From positions 1-8,792 of the forward strand of contig JBBSJP010000084.1 of the NCBI GenBank assembly GCA_038257155.1: a DNA stretch of 8,792 nt, given 5' to 3'. The translations under genes were made by a program, and so were the position numbers. Origin of the DNA: JANJTY01 sp038257155. Its GTDB lineage: Bacteria > Pseudomonadota > Gammaproteobacteria > Xanthomonadales > Xanthomonadaceae. Below the pieces are notes generated by a model. That model had not been told where the DNA came from and did not search any database. It worked only from the letters and a program-made list of their open reading frames with translations. Shown piece by piece: positions 1 to 6,102 of the stretch. Numbering within the stretch: position 1 is the stretch's first letter; the number at the start of each line of letters is the position of its first letter.

Positions 1-362
1 ATGTCGATCATCTCCTGCACTTCGCCGTCGCCTTCCGGCTTCGACTTGCCCATTTCCAGCGCCACCAGCGAACCCAGCGCGTCCTTGTTGGCACGCAGCG
101 CGTCCGCGCACAGGCGGATGGCTTCGCCGCGACGCGGGGCGGGGGTGGTGCGCCAGACCTTGAACGCGGCCTGGGCACGCTCGACGATCAGGTCGTAATC
201 GGCCTGCGATGACGCATGCACGCGCCCCAGCACTTCGCCATTGCTCGGATTGACCGGCTCGATGATGCCGGCGTCGGTGGTCTTCGACCACTCGCCATGC
301 CCAAGGTAAGTGCCGGATTCGACGGCCTGCAGGCCGAGTGCGGTGAGGACGGGATGTGCCAT
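1..362 (-). CDS. Aldehyde dehydrogenase, ALDH7 (antiquitin-like) family, N-terminal part
   Basis: The reading frame starts at ATG 362-360 and runs off the left edge after 120 full codons, so only the N-terminal quarter of a roughly 500-residue enzyme is present. The segment has the features of the ALDH7 N-terminus: an opening LGL..V..G.Y.GHGEW stretch, the PVNPSNGEVLGRVHA strand of the NAD-binding domain near residues 37-51, and EMGKSKPEGDGEVQEMID at residues 103-120, a strong ALDH7 signature. Bacterial members oxidise alpha-aminoadipate semialdehyde (piperideine-6-carboxylate) to alpha-aminoadipate in lysine breakdown, in the cytoplasm; that substrate is inferred from the family. The catalytic Cys and Glu lie outside the window. 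A GGAG ribosome binding site (373-370) sits 7 bases before the ATG. The gene lies downstream of, and in the same direction as, the tRNA-Arg gene 71 bases away. Confidence 0.88.
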   Translation of the reverse strand, partial: MAHPVLTALGLQAVESGTYLGHGEWSKTTDAGIIEPVNPSNGEVLGRVHASSQADYDLIVERAQAAFKVWRTTPAPRRGEAIRLCADALRANKDALGSLVALEMGKSKPEGDGEVQEMID

Positions 363-433
363 GGGGGAACTCCGGGTGCGGGTGCCTGGAAGTCCGCACC
401 GGGCGGGCTTTCCAAGCTTGGGAAGGCAAGGAC

Positions 434-510
434 TGGTGACCCCGGCGCGATTCGAACGCACGACCTGTCCCTTAGGAGGGGACCGCTCTATCCAGCTGAG
501 CTACGGGGCC
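434..510 (-). tRNA. tRNA-Arg, anticodon CCT
   Basis: The reverse complement of 510-434 folds into a complete 77-base cloverleaf including an encoded 3' CCA. The acceptor stem pairs GGCCCCG with CGGGGTC (one G-U pair), followed by discriminator A. The D arm contains AGCTCAGCTGGATAGAGC. The anticodon arm is GTCCC-CTCCTAA-GGGAC, a perfect five-pair stem with CCT in the loop, which reads the AGG arginine codon. The T arm contains the conserved GTTCGAATC. A sigma70-like promoter lies just upstream. tRNA-Arg(CCT) genes are common integration sites for mobile elements, but I see no integrase or duplicated 3' end here. Confidence 0.97.
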
Positions 511-519
511 TGACTGTCA

Positions 520-548
520 AGGATAGCCGACCGGCCCTGAAGTCCCAA
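520..548 (-). promoter_or_regulatory. Promoter of tRNA-Arg(CCT)
   Basis: On the minus strand, TTGGGA (548-543) and TATCCT (525-520) are separated by exactly 17 bases, a sigma70-type arrangement. The -10 box ends 9 bases before the mature tRNA 5' end at 510, so transcription would begin within a few bases of the tRNA. Position and spacing fit a housekeeping tRNA promoter; no transcript data support it. Confidence 0.6.
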
Positions 549-946
549 AAATCTCAGGCTTCGTGAAGTAGGTAGCAATGGGTGTATGAGCGTCGGCCTG
601 TGACCCGAAGCTGGGGCATCCGAGCCCTCAAGAAATACTCCTTGGATTGAGCCACGACACCTCAGGTGGTCGGTGGTCGGGACAGATTTAACAGAAAATC
701 GAGTGCTCAGAGCGAAAAAATGGATTCGCGGGGCAGTGGGTTCGAGCTTGGCTTGCCCTTAGCTTCGCCGCCGAACGAGGTCGGTGGCGCTGTAGCATCC
801 AACAGGCGTTCAAGACTGAGACAGGCGACGGAACAACCGGCCCCACGCTCAGAAATGGCTTCCTTAATCCCCCAAGGGTGCCTGTGATTTCGCTGTTTGG
901 AGTGGAATCCGTTAGTAGTAAGTCATTTTCACGAGGTGATGCACAA
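549..946. other. Intergenic stretch without a credible gene
   Basis: Between the tRNA promoter and the HupE-like gene I find no convincing coding region. The open frames here (for example plus 666-887 and the minus frame crossing 688-1089) show no family resemblance and lack good ribosome binding sites. Base composition is less GC-rich in places, notably around 680-725, which holds GGGACAGATTTAACAG followed by A-rich sequence. A short direct repeat, GGTGGTC twice in tandem, lies at about 665-678. I could not pick out a convincing -35/-10 pair for the downstream gene, though its promoter should lie here. Confidence 0.5.
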
Positions 947-1684
947 GTGCTAGACCGTCTCCGATCACGAATGCCCGAGCTGTGGGGCCCATCGTCAACA
1001 GACCGGCCCAAATTCCTGCTCATGGTGGCAGTGCTGCTGCTGGCCGGCGCGGGCGATGTGCTGGCCCACGCGGTGGCAGAAGGCGACAAGGGCTACATCC
1101 AGGAAGTCTCCGGGGTTCACCTGATCCCTTTCATGTACCTGGGCGCCAAGCACATGGCCACCGGGTACGACCACATCCTGTTCCTGCTGGGCGTGATCTT
1201 CTTCCTGTACCGGATGAAGGACATCGCGTTGTACGTGACTCTGTTCGCCATCGGGCATTCGACGACGATGCTACTCGGCGTGTACTTCAACATCGGCATC
1301 AACAGCTACCTGATCGACGCGATCATCGGCCTGTCGGTGGTCTACAAGGCCATGGATAACCTTGGCGCGTTCCAGCGCTGGTTTGGCTACCAGCCCGATA
1401 CCAAGGCCGCCACGCTGATCTTCGGCTTCTGCCATGGCTTCGGATTGTCGAGCAAGATCATCGACTACAACATCTCACCCGAAGGGCTGGTGCCGAACCT
1501 GCTGGCATTCAACGTGGGCGTGGAAATCGGGCAGCTACTTGCGCTTGGCGCGATCCTGATCGTGATGGGCTACTGGCGCCGGACGAGCAGTTTCCGCCGC
1601 CACGCCTATATCGCCAACGTGGGCCTGATGTGCGCCGGATTCGTGCTGATTGGCTACCAGCTCACCGGCTATTCCGTTTCCTGA
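947..1684 (+). CDS. HupE/UreJ-family membrane protein (putative metal permease)
   Basis: A 245-residue polytopic inner-membrane protein. I chose GTG 947 because GAGGTGAT (933-940) precedes it at good spacing, and because it gives an N-terminus of basic residues, a hydrophobic run (about 23-40) and an AHA cleavage-like site, i.e. a probable signal sequence. GTG 878 and ATG 971 are in frame but lack such a site. Family signatures follow: H69-x5-DH76 in the KHMATGYDHILFLLG segment, a GHS motif (H104), IGLSVVY (127-133), GFCHGFGLS (H163) and FNVGVEIGQ (E193). These conserved His, Asp and Glu residues lie in or next to membrane helices and fit metal-ion handling. HupE and UreJ relatives are linked to nickel or cobalt uptake, but no hydrogenase or urease gene is nearby, so the substrate is unassigned. 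A 16-base gap separates it from the next gene, suggesting one transcript. Confidence 0.85.
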   Translation: MLDRLRSRMPELWGPSSTDRPKFLLMVAVLLLAGAGDVLAHAVAEGDKGYIQEVSGVHLIPFMYLGAKHMATGYDHILFLLGVIFFLYRMKDIALYVTLFAIGHSTTMLLGVYFNIGINSYLIDAIIGLSVVYKAMDNLGAFQRWFGYQPDTKAATLIFGFCHGFGLSSKIIDYNISPEGLVPNLLAFNVGVEIGQLLALGAILIVMGYWRRTSSFRRHAYIANVGLMCAGFVLIGYQLTGYSVS

Positions 1685-1700
1685 CGTCCTGGAGCAACCC

Positions 1701-2342
1701 ATGTACAACAACACCATCCCCGACGCCGCAGAGCTGCCCTCTGCTCGCAAGCTGTTGCGCTCGACCCTCATTGCGCTTTTGGTCGCAGGTGCCCTCCTGG
1801 TCACCGTCGTGCTGCCCGCTGAGTACGCGATTGACCCCACCGGCATGGGCCGCATGCTGGGCCTGACCCAGATGGGCGAGATCAAGGCCCAGCTCGCCAA
1901 GGAAGCCGCTGCCGATGCGGCGCCAGCCGTTGCCAGCCAGGACAGCCGCGCCTCTGTCGACCGCAAACCTCTCCCCATGCCAGCGGCCATCGCGCCTCCC
2001 GCGCAGGACGTGGCGAACCCCGAACAAGCCTGGAAAGACGAGATGCAGGTCGTCCTGCAGCCAGGCCAGGGCGCGGAGATCAAACTCGTCATGAAGGCCG
2101 GTACGAAAGCCGAATTCAGTTGGACCGTGCAAGGTGGCACCGTCAATTTCGACACCCACGGTGATGGCGGAGGCAAGTCGATCAGCTACGAGAAGGGCCG
2201 CAGCGTACCTGCCGACGACGGCGTGCTCATCGCCGCCTTTGATGGCAACCACGGCTGGTTCTGGCGGAATCGTGGTGATGCCCCGGTGACCGTGGTGCTC
2301 CGTGTACGCGGCGATTACCAAGACATCAAGCGCCTCATCTGA
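1701..2342 (+). CDS. Single-pass transmembrane anchor protein
   Basis: A 213-residue protein starting at ATG 1701, with GGAG (1691-1694) six bases upstream; an earlier in-frame ATG (1650) lies inside the HupE-like gene and is less likely. After a short polar N-terminus come two basic residues and one strong membrane segment at about 21-39. An Ala/Glu/Lys-rich linker (about 58-75) and a Pro/Ala-rich stretch (about 90-110) lead to a C-terminal domain (about 115-213) with alternating hydrophobic residues and many Gly, consistent with a beta-sandwich exposed to the periplasm. It includes EFSWTVQGGTVNFDTHGD, and GNHGWFWRN near residues 184-192. I recall similar proteins labelled transmembrane anchor protein beside HupE-like genes in other proteobacteria; their biochemical role is not established. 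Tight spacing implies it works with the permease, perhaps as a periplasmic accessory subunit; that is inference. Confidence 0.75.
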   Translation: MYNNTIPDAAELPSARKLLRSTLIALLVAGALLVTVVLPAEYAIDPTGMGRMLGLTQMGEIKAQLAKEAAADAAPAVASQDSRASVDRKPLPMPAAIAPPAQDVANPEQAWKDEMQVVLQPGQGAEIKLVMKAGTKAEFSWTVQGGTVNFDTHGDGGGKSISYEKGRSVPADDGVLIAAFDGNHGWFWRNRGDAPVTVVLRVRGDYQDIKRLI

Positions 2343-2415
2343 CACGTCTTCTTTCCATGGCGCTCGCTGCGGCCTTGAAACGAAGCGCCGTAGCAACGCA
2401 GCAACAGGAACGCCC

Positions 2416-3750
2416 ATGATTGGCATCCTTCGGCACACGACCTTCCGCCGCCTCTTCACGGCGCAGGTCGTTGCCTTGATCGGGACGGGACTCGCTACCG
2501 TCGCGCTGGCGCTACTGGCGTATGACCTTGCCGGGGCGCACGCCGGCGAAGTCCTGGGCACGGCCCTCGCGATCAAGATGGTGGTGTATGTCGTCCTCGC
2601 GCCCGTCTCCGGGGCGATGGTTCCACCACGCATGCGCAAGAGAGTGCTGATCGCCCTCGACCTGGTCCGCGCGGGCGTTGCGCTGGCGCTGCCGTTCGTC
2701 ACGGAAATCTGGCAGGTCTATCTACTGATTGCGTTGCTGCAATCAGCCTCGGCCGGTTTCACTCCGCTGTTCCAGTCGGTGATCCCGGAGATTCTGTCGG
2801 GGGAGCGGAACTACACCCAGGCGTTGTCGCTTTCCCGGCTGGCCTACGATCTGGAAAATCTGCTGAGCCCGATGCTCGCCGCGGCGCTACTCACCGTCAT
2901 CAACTTCCATAGCCTGTTCATGGGGACGTCCGTGGGGTTTGTGCTGTCGGCGCTCCTGGTGATGAGCGCCACCTTCCCGGTGACATCGGCAATCGCTTCG
3001 GGTCGGCCATTCGACCGTGCCATGCGCGGTATGCGTATCTATCTGCAGACGCCACGCCTGCGCGGGTTGCTGGCGTCCAATCTGATCGCTGCGGCGGGCG
3101 GTGCGATGGTCTTCGTCAATACCGTGGTCATCGTGCGCAGCGTGCTGGGCGGCGGTGACCGCGAGGTTGCGTGGGCCCTGGCCGCGTTCGGCGCTGGATC
3201 GATGGTGGTCGCACTGACGCTACCCAGGCTGCTCGACCACTGGCCCGATCGTCGCGTCATGCTGGCGGCGGCAGGCGTCATGGTGTCGGCGCTGGTGGCA
3301 GGGAGCCTGACGTGGCAGATGCGGGCCGATGGGCTCCCGTTGCCGTGGCTGCTGGTGCTATGGGTGGTCATGGGCATGGCCTACGCCGGGCTTGTGACGC
3401 CTGGTGGCCGACTGCTGCGCCGCTCTGCGAAGTCCGAAGACCTGCCATTCTTGTTCGCGGCCCAGTTCTCGCTGTCGCACGTCTGTTGGCTGCTTGCCTA
3501 TCCGCTGGCGGGCTGGCTGGGGTCTAGGCTTGGCTTGGCGGCGGCGCTGATCGCGTTGTCCATTGTGGCCATCATCGGTCTGATCGCCATGCTGGCGACT
3601 TGGTCCGCGCACGACGTGGCCGAGGTTGGGCACCGTCATGACGACCTGCCGGCGAACCACCCGCACTGGCAGGAACATGGTGGCCACGTGGATGGCGGAC
3701 ATGCTCATGTGGTGTATATCGACGAACTGCACAGACGCTGGCCGCGTTAA
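2416..3750 (+). CDS. MFS transporter, NreB-like metal exporter with His-rich tail
   Basis: A 444-residue major facilitator protein with about 12 hydrophobic segments. The start is ATG 2416, preceded by AGGAA (2406-2410) at five bases; the upstream in-frame extension overlaps the anchor gene and is not transporter-like. The N-terminus (ILRHTTFRRLFTAQVVALIGTG), DLVRAG (82-87) and the stretch around LSLSRLAYDLENLLSP resemble NreB-type nickel-resistance exporters, from memory of the family. The last 48 residues contain ten histidines (HRHDD, HPHWQEHGGH, GGHAH), a feature of NreB and other transition-metal exporters and a likely cytoplasmic metal-binding tail. The loop between helices 2 and 3, normally GxLaDRxGRR-like in the superfamily, reads GAMVPPRMRKR, so the usual Asp is missing. 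It follows the HupE-like and anchor genes by 73 bases and is probably cotranscribed. The role is probably Ni/Co-type efflux; the metal is not proven. Confidence 0.82.
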   Translation: MIGILRHTTFRRLFTAQVVALIGTGLATVALALLAYDLAGAHAGEVLGTALAIKMVVYVVLAPVSGAMVPPRMRKRVLIALDLVRAGVALALPFVTEIWQVYLLIALLQSASAGFTPLFQSVIPEILSGERNYTQALSLSRLAYDLENLLSPMLAAALLTVINFHSLFMGTSVGFVLSALLVMSATFPVTSAIASGRPFDRAMRGMRIYLQTPRLRGLLASNLIAAAGGAMVFVNTVVIVRSVLGGGDREVAWALAAFGAGSMVVALTLPRLLDHWPDRRVMLAAAGVMVSALVAGSLTWQMRADGLPLPWLLVLWVVMGMAYAGLVTPGGRLLRRSAKSEDLPFLFAAQFSLSHVCWLLAYPLAGWLGSRLGLAAALIALSIVAIIGLIAMLATWSAHDVAEVGHRHDDLPANHPHWQEHGGHVDGGHAHVVYIDELHRRWPR

Positions 3751-3877
3751 GCCATCAGGGTGACTGCTGTGGGTCCCGAGCGAAGGGCTGGTGGGTTGGC
3801 TGGACGAATGGACGAGTTCACTTCTGGCCGCTAATCAACATTGCAGGCAGATCGCTGATGTGGAGGCTAGGAAGCTG

Positions 3878-4203
3878 ATGCTGCCAAACTCCGAGCCGCT
3901 ACCCGTTCTGCACCTGGTGCTGCAAGTCGCCGTGCCTGCTGCGGTCGCTTTTGCGTTTTACCTGACCGCAGGCGCCGGGCGTTCCTGTGGATGCTCGCCG
4001 GCTGGCTGATCGAGGTGGACCATCTGCTGGCCGAACCCATCGACGCACCGGTCCGCTGCAGCATCGGCTTCCATCCGCTGCATACCGCACCTGCGATCCT
4101 CGTGTCTCTGCTATTGCTGGTACCGCGCCGTGGCAGGTCGCTTGGCATCGGGCTGCTGATCCATATTGTGCTGGACGCGATGGATTGCGAGTCGATGTCC
4201 TGA
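3878..4203 (+). pseudogene. DUF6122-type small membrane protein, frameshifted
   Basis: Two adjoining frames together make one protein of about 108 residues. The first (from ATG 3878, with GGAGG at 3862-3866) encodes LPVLHLVLQVAVPAAVAFAFY; the second encodes AFLWMLAGWLIEVDHLL, then RCSIGFHPLHT and IGLLIHIVLDAMD, ending at TGA 4201-4203. The join requires one base to be restored at about 3956-3963 (in TTTT or CC), giving FY-PDRRRR-AFLW. The DH, HPLHT and IHIVLDAMD motifs match my recollection of DUF6122 proteins, small membrane proteins with metal-ligand-like His/Asp residues and no known function. The first motif is usually H-x-x-L-H but reads H-L-V-L-Q here, so a conserved His also appears lost. 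A sequencing error could explain the shift but not the His change. It follows the MFS gene by about 127 bases with no strong promoter seen. Confidence 0.7.
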
Positions 4204-4407
4204 GTTACCCGGATAGCGCGTCCACAGCAGGGGGATCTCCCGGGAGGTACATCCAGACCGGCGCGATCTGCGCGATGACGAGGCGGAGGGGTGCGTCGAC
4301 CGAGGTCATGGGTGATCCCTTTGCGACGGATCAGACGCTACACGACGGATACGCCGAATCAGCCAGGCTGCGCGCCGCGGAGCGCCGACAGCATCGGCGG
4401 TCGCTCG
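4204..4407. other. Intergenic stretch upstream of the bigR promoter
   Basis: About 200 bases without a credible gene. Frames remain open in both directions because the DNA is GC-rich, but none shows family resemblance. A 10-base palindrome CTCCCGGGAG lies near 4237-4246, and a stronger hairpin sits at 4383-4399. It may be degraded coding sequence, but I cannot identify a source. Confidence 0.4.
4383..4399 (+). terminator. Hairpin that could insulate the bigR promoter
   Basis: CGCCGA-CAGCA-TCGGCG forms a perfect six-pair GC-rich stem with a five-base loop. It is followed by GTCGCTCGTTGTATTT, which is T-rich only after ten bases, so it is a weak candidate for an intrinsic terminator. Its place, just before the -35 box of bigR, suits insulation from upstream transcription. 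Confidence 0.3.
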
Positions 4408-4436
4408 TTGTATTTCAGATATATCTAAACTAGTAT
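4408..4436 (+). promoter_or_regulatory. bigR operon promoter
   Basis: TTGTAT (4408-4413) and TAGTAT (4431-4436) are separated by exactly 17 bases, a good sigma70-type promoter. Predicted transcription start is near 4443, leaving a leader of about 35 bases before the bigR ATG at 4478. The region is a sharp AT-rich island in otherwise GC-rich DNA. Confidence 0.7.
4414..4429. promoter_or_regulatory. Candidate BigR operator
   Basis: A perfect 10-base palindrome, AGATATATCT (4417-4426), extends imperfectly to TTCAGATATATCTAAA. It lies wholly between the -35 and -10 boxes of the operon promoter, so a bound dimer would block RNA polymerase. BigR-type repressors are known to bind AT-rich inverted repeats in their own promoters. 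Assignment to this repressor rests on position and base composition, not on a matched consensus. Confidence 0.62.
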
Positions 4437-4477
4437 CTTCACTCCGCCTTGTCAAGCGTCTCCTAAAGTACTTGCCC

Positions 4478-4831
4478 ATGGGTCGTCCCTCTGCCATGAA
4501 ATCCGCCGCGCGCATGCTGCCCCCGTCGGAGCAGATGGCGCACCACGCCAATGAGGCGGCGGCGCTGCTGAAGGCGTTGGCGCATCCAGCCCGCCTGCTG
4601 GTGTTGTGCCAGTTGGTCGAGGGCGAGGCATCGGTCGGAGAGCTGCAGCCGATCACCGGGCTCAGCATGTCCGCATTGTCCCAGCACCTGGCGGTGCTGC
4701 GCGCAATGGCGCTGGTTGAAACGCGCCGCGAGGCGCAGACCATCCACTATTCCCTGGCACCCGGCCCCGCCGCCGGTGTGCTCGACGCGCTTTACGCGGC
4801 GTTTTGCGGCAGCCAGCACATCGGCCGATGA
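4478..4831 (+). CDS. bigR: ArsR-family repressor, BigR/SqrR-type persulfide sensor
   Basis: A 117-residue winged-helix regulator. I chose ATG 4478; it has only a weak AAAG ribosome site, and ATG 4496 is an in-frame alternative. The core runs from EAAALLKALAHPARLLVLCQL (residues 26-46) through the recognition helix region LSMSALSQHLAVLRAM (62-77) to the wing TRREAQTIHYSL (82-93). The key evidence is two cysteines, C44 (VLCQL) and C110 (AAFCGS), 66 residues apart, the same spacing as Cys41/Cys107 of SqrR and Cys42/Cys108 of BigR. In that family reactive sulfur species link the pair by a polysulfide bridge and release the DNA. There is no CxC metal site of ArsR/SmtB type. It heads an operon with the sulfite exporter, DUF442 and persulfide dioxygenase genes, the classic BigR context, and probably represses itself through the palindrome at 4414-4429. 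Confidence 0.9.
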   Translation: MGRPSAMKSAARMLPPSEQMAHHANEAAALLKALAHPARLLVLCQLVEGEASVGELQPITGLSMSALSQHLAVLRAMALVETRREAQTIHYSLAPGPAAGVLDALYAAFCGSQHIGR

Positions 4832-5613
4832 CCGCGCTCCAGTTCATCCTCGGGATATTCGCCGGCAGCACAGTCGGCTTCACCCTTGGCCTGGTGGGCG
4901 GGGGTGGTTCAATCCTCGCGGTGTCGTTGATGGTCTACCTGGTTGGCGTGCAGGATCCGCATGTGGCCATCGGCACCAGCGCGGCGGCGGTCGCGGCGAA
5001 TGCGTTGATCGGCCTCAGCAATCACGCCCGCAAGCACAACGTGAAATGGCGCTGTGCTGCCGTGTTCGCGAGCGCGGGCATCGTGGGTGCCTGGTTCGGC
5101 GCCATGCTCGGCAAGGCGATGGACGGGCAGAAGCTGCTCGCCCTGTTCGCGCTGCTGATGCTCATCGTGGCCGGGTTGATGTTCCGCTCGCGCGGCGCGG
5201 TGGGAGATCCGGCGGTGGTGCTCAATCGCGGCAACGCGCCGAAACTGCTGGGGTCCGGCGCGGCCTCCGGCCTGCTGTCGGGGTTCTTCGGCATTGGCGG
5301 CGGCTTTCTTGTCGTTCCGGGCCTGATCGCATCGACCGGAATGCCGATCCTGTTCGCGGTCGGCTCGTCGCTCGTGGCCGTCAGCGCCTTCGGGTTCACC
5401 ACTGCGCTGAGCTATGCGACATCCGGGTTGATCGCATGGCCGTTGGCTGCAACCTTCATCGGTGGCGGTGCGCTGGGCAGCCTGCTCGGTGCGCGCATGG
5501 CGACGCGCCTGGCTCATCGCAAGGGTGCGCTCAACCTCGTGCTGGCGTGGCTGATCGTGGTCGTCGCCTGCTACATGCTGTATCGCACCGCGCGTGAACT
5601 CGGCTGGCTGTAA
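4828..5613 (+). CDS. TauE/SafE-family sulfite exporter
   Basis: A 261-residue inner-membrane permease with about eight hydrophobic segments. Its two homologous halves each carry the family glycine signature: GLVGGGGSILAV (21-32) and GFFGIGGGFLVVP (152-164). The ATG overlaps the bigR stop in an ATGA (4828-4831) and has no clear ribosome binding site of its own, so it is probably translated by coupling to bigR. In sulfide-detoxification operons this family is thought to export sulfite, the product of persulfide dioxygenase. The substrate is inferred from the neighbours; TauE/SafE proteins also move other organosulfur anions. Confidence 0.9.
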   Translation: MTALQFILGIFAGSTVGFTLGLVGGGGSILAVSLMVYLVGVQDPHVAIGTSAAAVAANALIGLSNHARKHNVKWRCAAVFASAGIVGAWFGAMLGKAMDGQKLLALFALLMLIVAGLMFRSRGAVGDPAVVLNRGNAPKLLGSGAASGLLSGFFGIGGGFLVVPGLIASTGMPILFAVGSSLVAVSAFGFTTALSYATSGLIAWPLAATFIGGGALGSLLGARMATRLAHRKGALNLVLAWLIVVVACYMLYRTARELGWL

Positions 5614-5661
5614 GCCAGGCCCATCGCCTCAATTTCTCAACGGCAATCCAGGGAGATTCGC

Positions 5662-6102
5662 ATGACCGCACCCAAGCTCTTCGACACGGGCCACTACGCC
5701 GGCGGACAGCCGACACCCGGGGATCTCGCGCGACTTGCAGATGACGGTGTCCGCACGGTGATCAACCTGCGCGCCCCGGACGAGGCGGTGGAGTTCGATG
5801 AAGCCGCCGAAGCTGCGCGCCTGGGCCTGCGCTATGTCACGATCCCCATTGCCGACGCAGGCGATCTCGAACGCGCGCGCGTGGTGGAATTCGGCCGCGA
5901 ACTGGACGCAGCACGCGAGGCAGGCGGCGTGCTGATCCACTGCGCCAGCTCGAACCGGGTTGGCGCGATGGTCGCGCTCGACGAGGCGATCAACCGCGGC
6001 GGTCCGCTCGATGCCGCGCTTGAACGTGGCCGCGCCGCCGGCCTGGCCAGCCTCGAACCTGCGGTCATCGCGCTTGTCGACCAGGAGGGAGGAGCGCGAT
6101 GA
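5662..6102 (+). CDS. DUF442 (Blh N-domain-like) phosphatase-fold protein
   Basis: A 146-residue soluble protein starting at ATG 5662 with AGGGAGA (5650-5656) five bases upstream. It opens with LFDTGHYAGGQPTPGDLARLADDGVRTVINLR, typical of the DUF442 (TIGR01244) family, which has a tyrosine-phosphatase-like fold. The P-loop-like motif is HCASSNR (93-99), with Cys94 and Arg99 separated by four residues, one fewer than the CX5R of classical phosphatases. In several bacteria this domain is fused to a persulfide dioxygenase as Blh and has been linked to sulfur transfer (rhodanese-like) in sulfide detoxification. Here it is a separate protein whose stop overlaps the dioxygenase start (ATGA), suggesting coupled production and a shared step. 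Whether it acts on phosphate or persulfide substrates is unresolved. Confidence 0.85.
   Translation: MTAPKLFDTGHYAGGQPTPGDLARLADDGVRTVINLRAPDEAVEFDEAAEAARLGLRYVTIPIADAGDLERARVVEFGRELDAAREAGGVLIHCASSNRVGAMVALDEAINRGGPLDAALERGRAAGLASLEPAVIALVDQEGGAR

Noticed and set aside
405..424. CCAAGCTTGG palindrome between the tRNA and the ALDH gene
   Set aside because: Perfect but only ten bases, with no T-run after it and no known partner; chance or tRNA processing context explains it as well as regulation.
434..510. tRNA-Arg as attachment site of an integrated element
   Set aside because: No integrase gene and no second copy of the tRNA 3' end was seen; the accessory genes lie on the 5' side of the tRNA, the wrong side for usual integration.
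688..1089. Minus-strand open frame of 133 codons over the gap and the HupE-like start
   Set aside because: No family resemblance, no convincing ribosome site, and it overlaps the well-supported permease gene on the other strand.
1662..2702. Minus-strand open frame of 346 codons
   Set aside because: Antisense to the anchor and MFS genes, with composition typical of a shadow frame; the plus-strand proteins have clear domains.
3950..3970. Programmed ribosomal frameshift in the DUF6122 gene
   Set aside because: The local G-TTT-TAC is not a canonical slippery heptamer and I see no strong stimulatory structure; a one-base deletion is simpler.
3987..4433. Long plus-strand open frame of 148 codons
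   Set aside because: It overlaps the DUF6122 second half in another frame, is rich in Arg/Ala/Ser as expected from GC-rich shadow frames, and runs into the bigR promoter.
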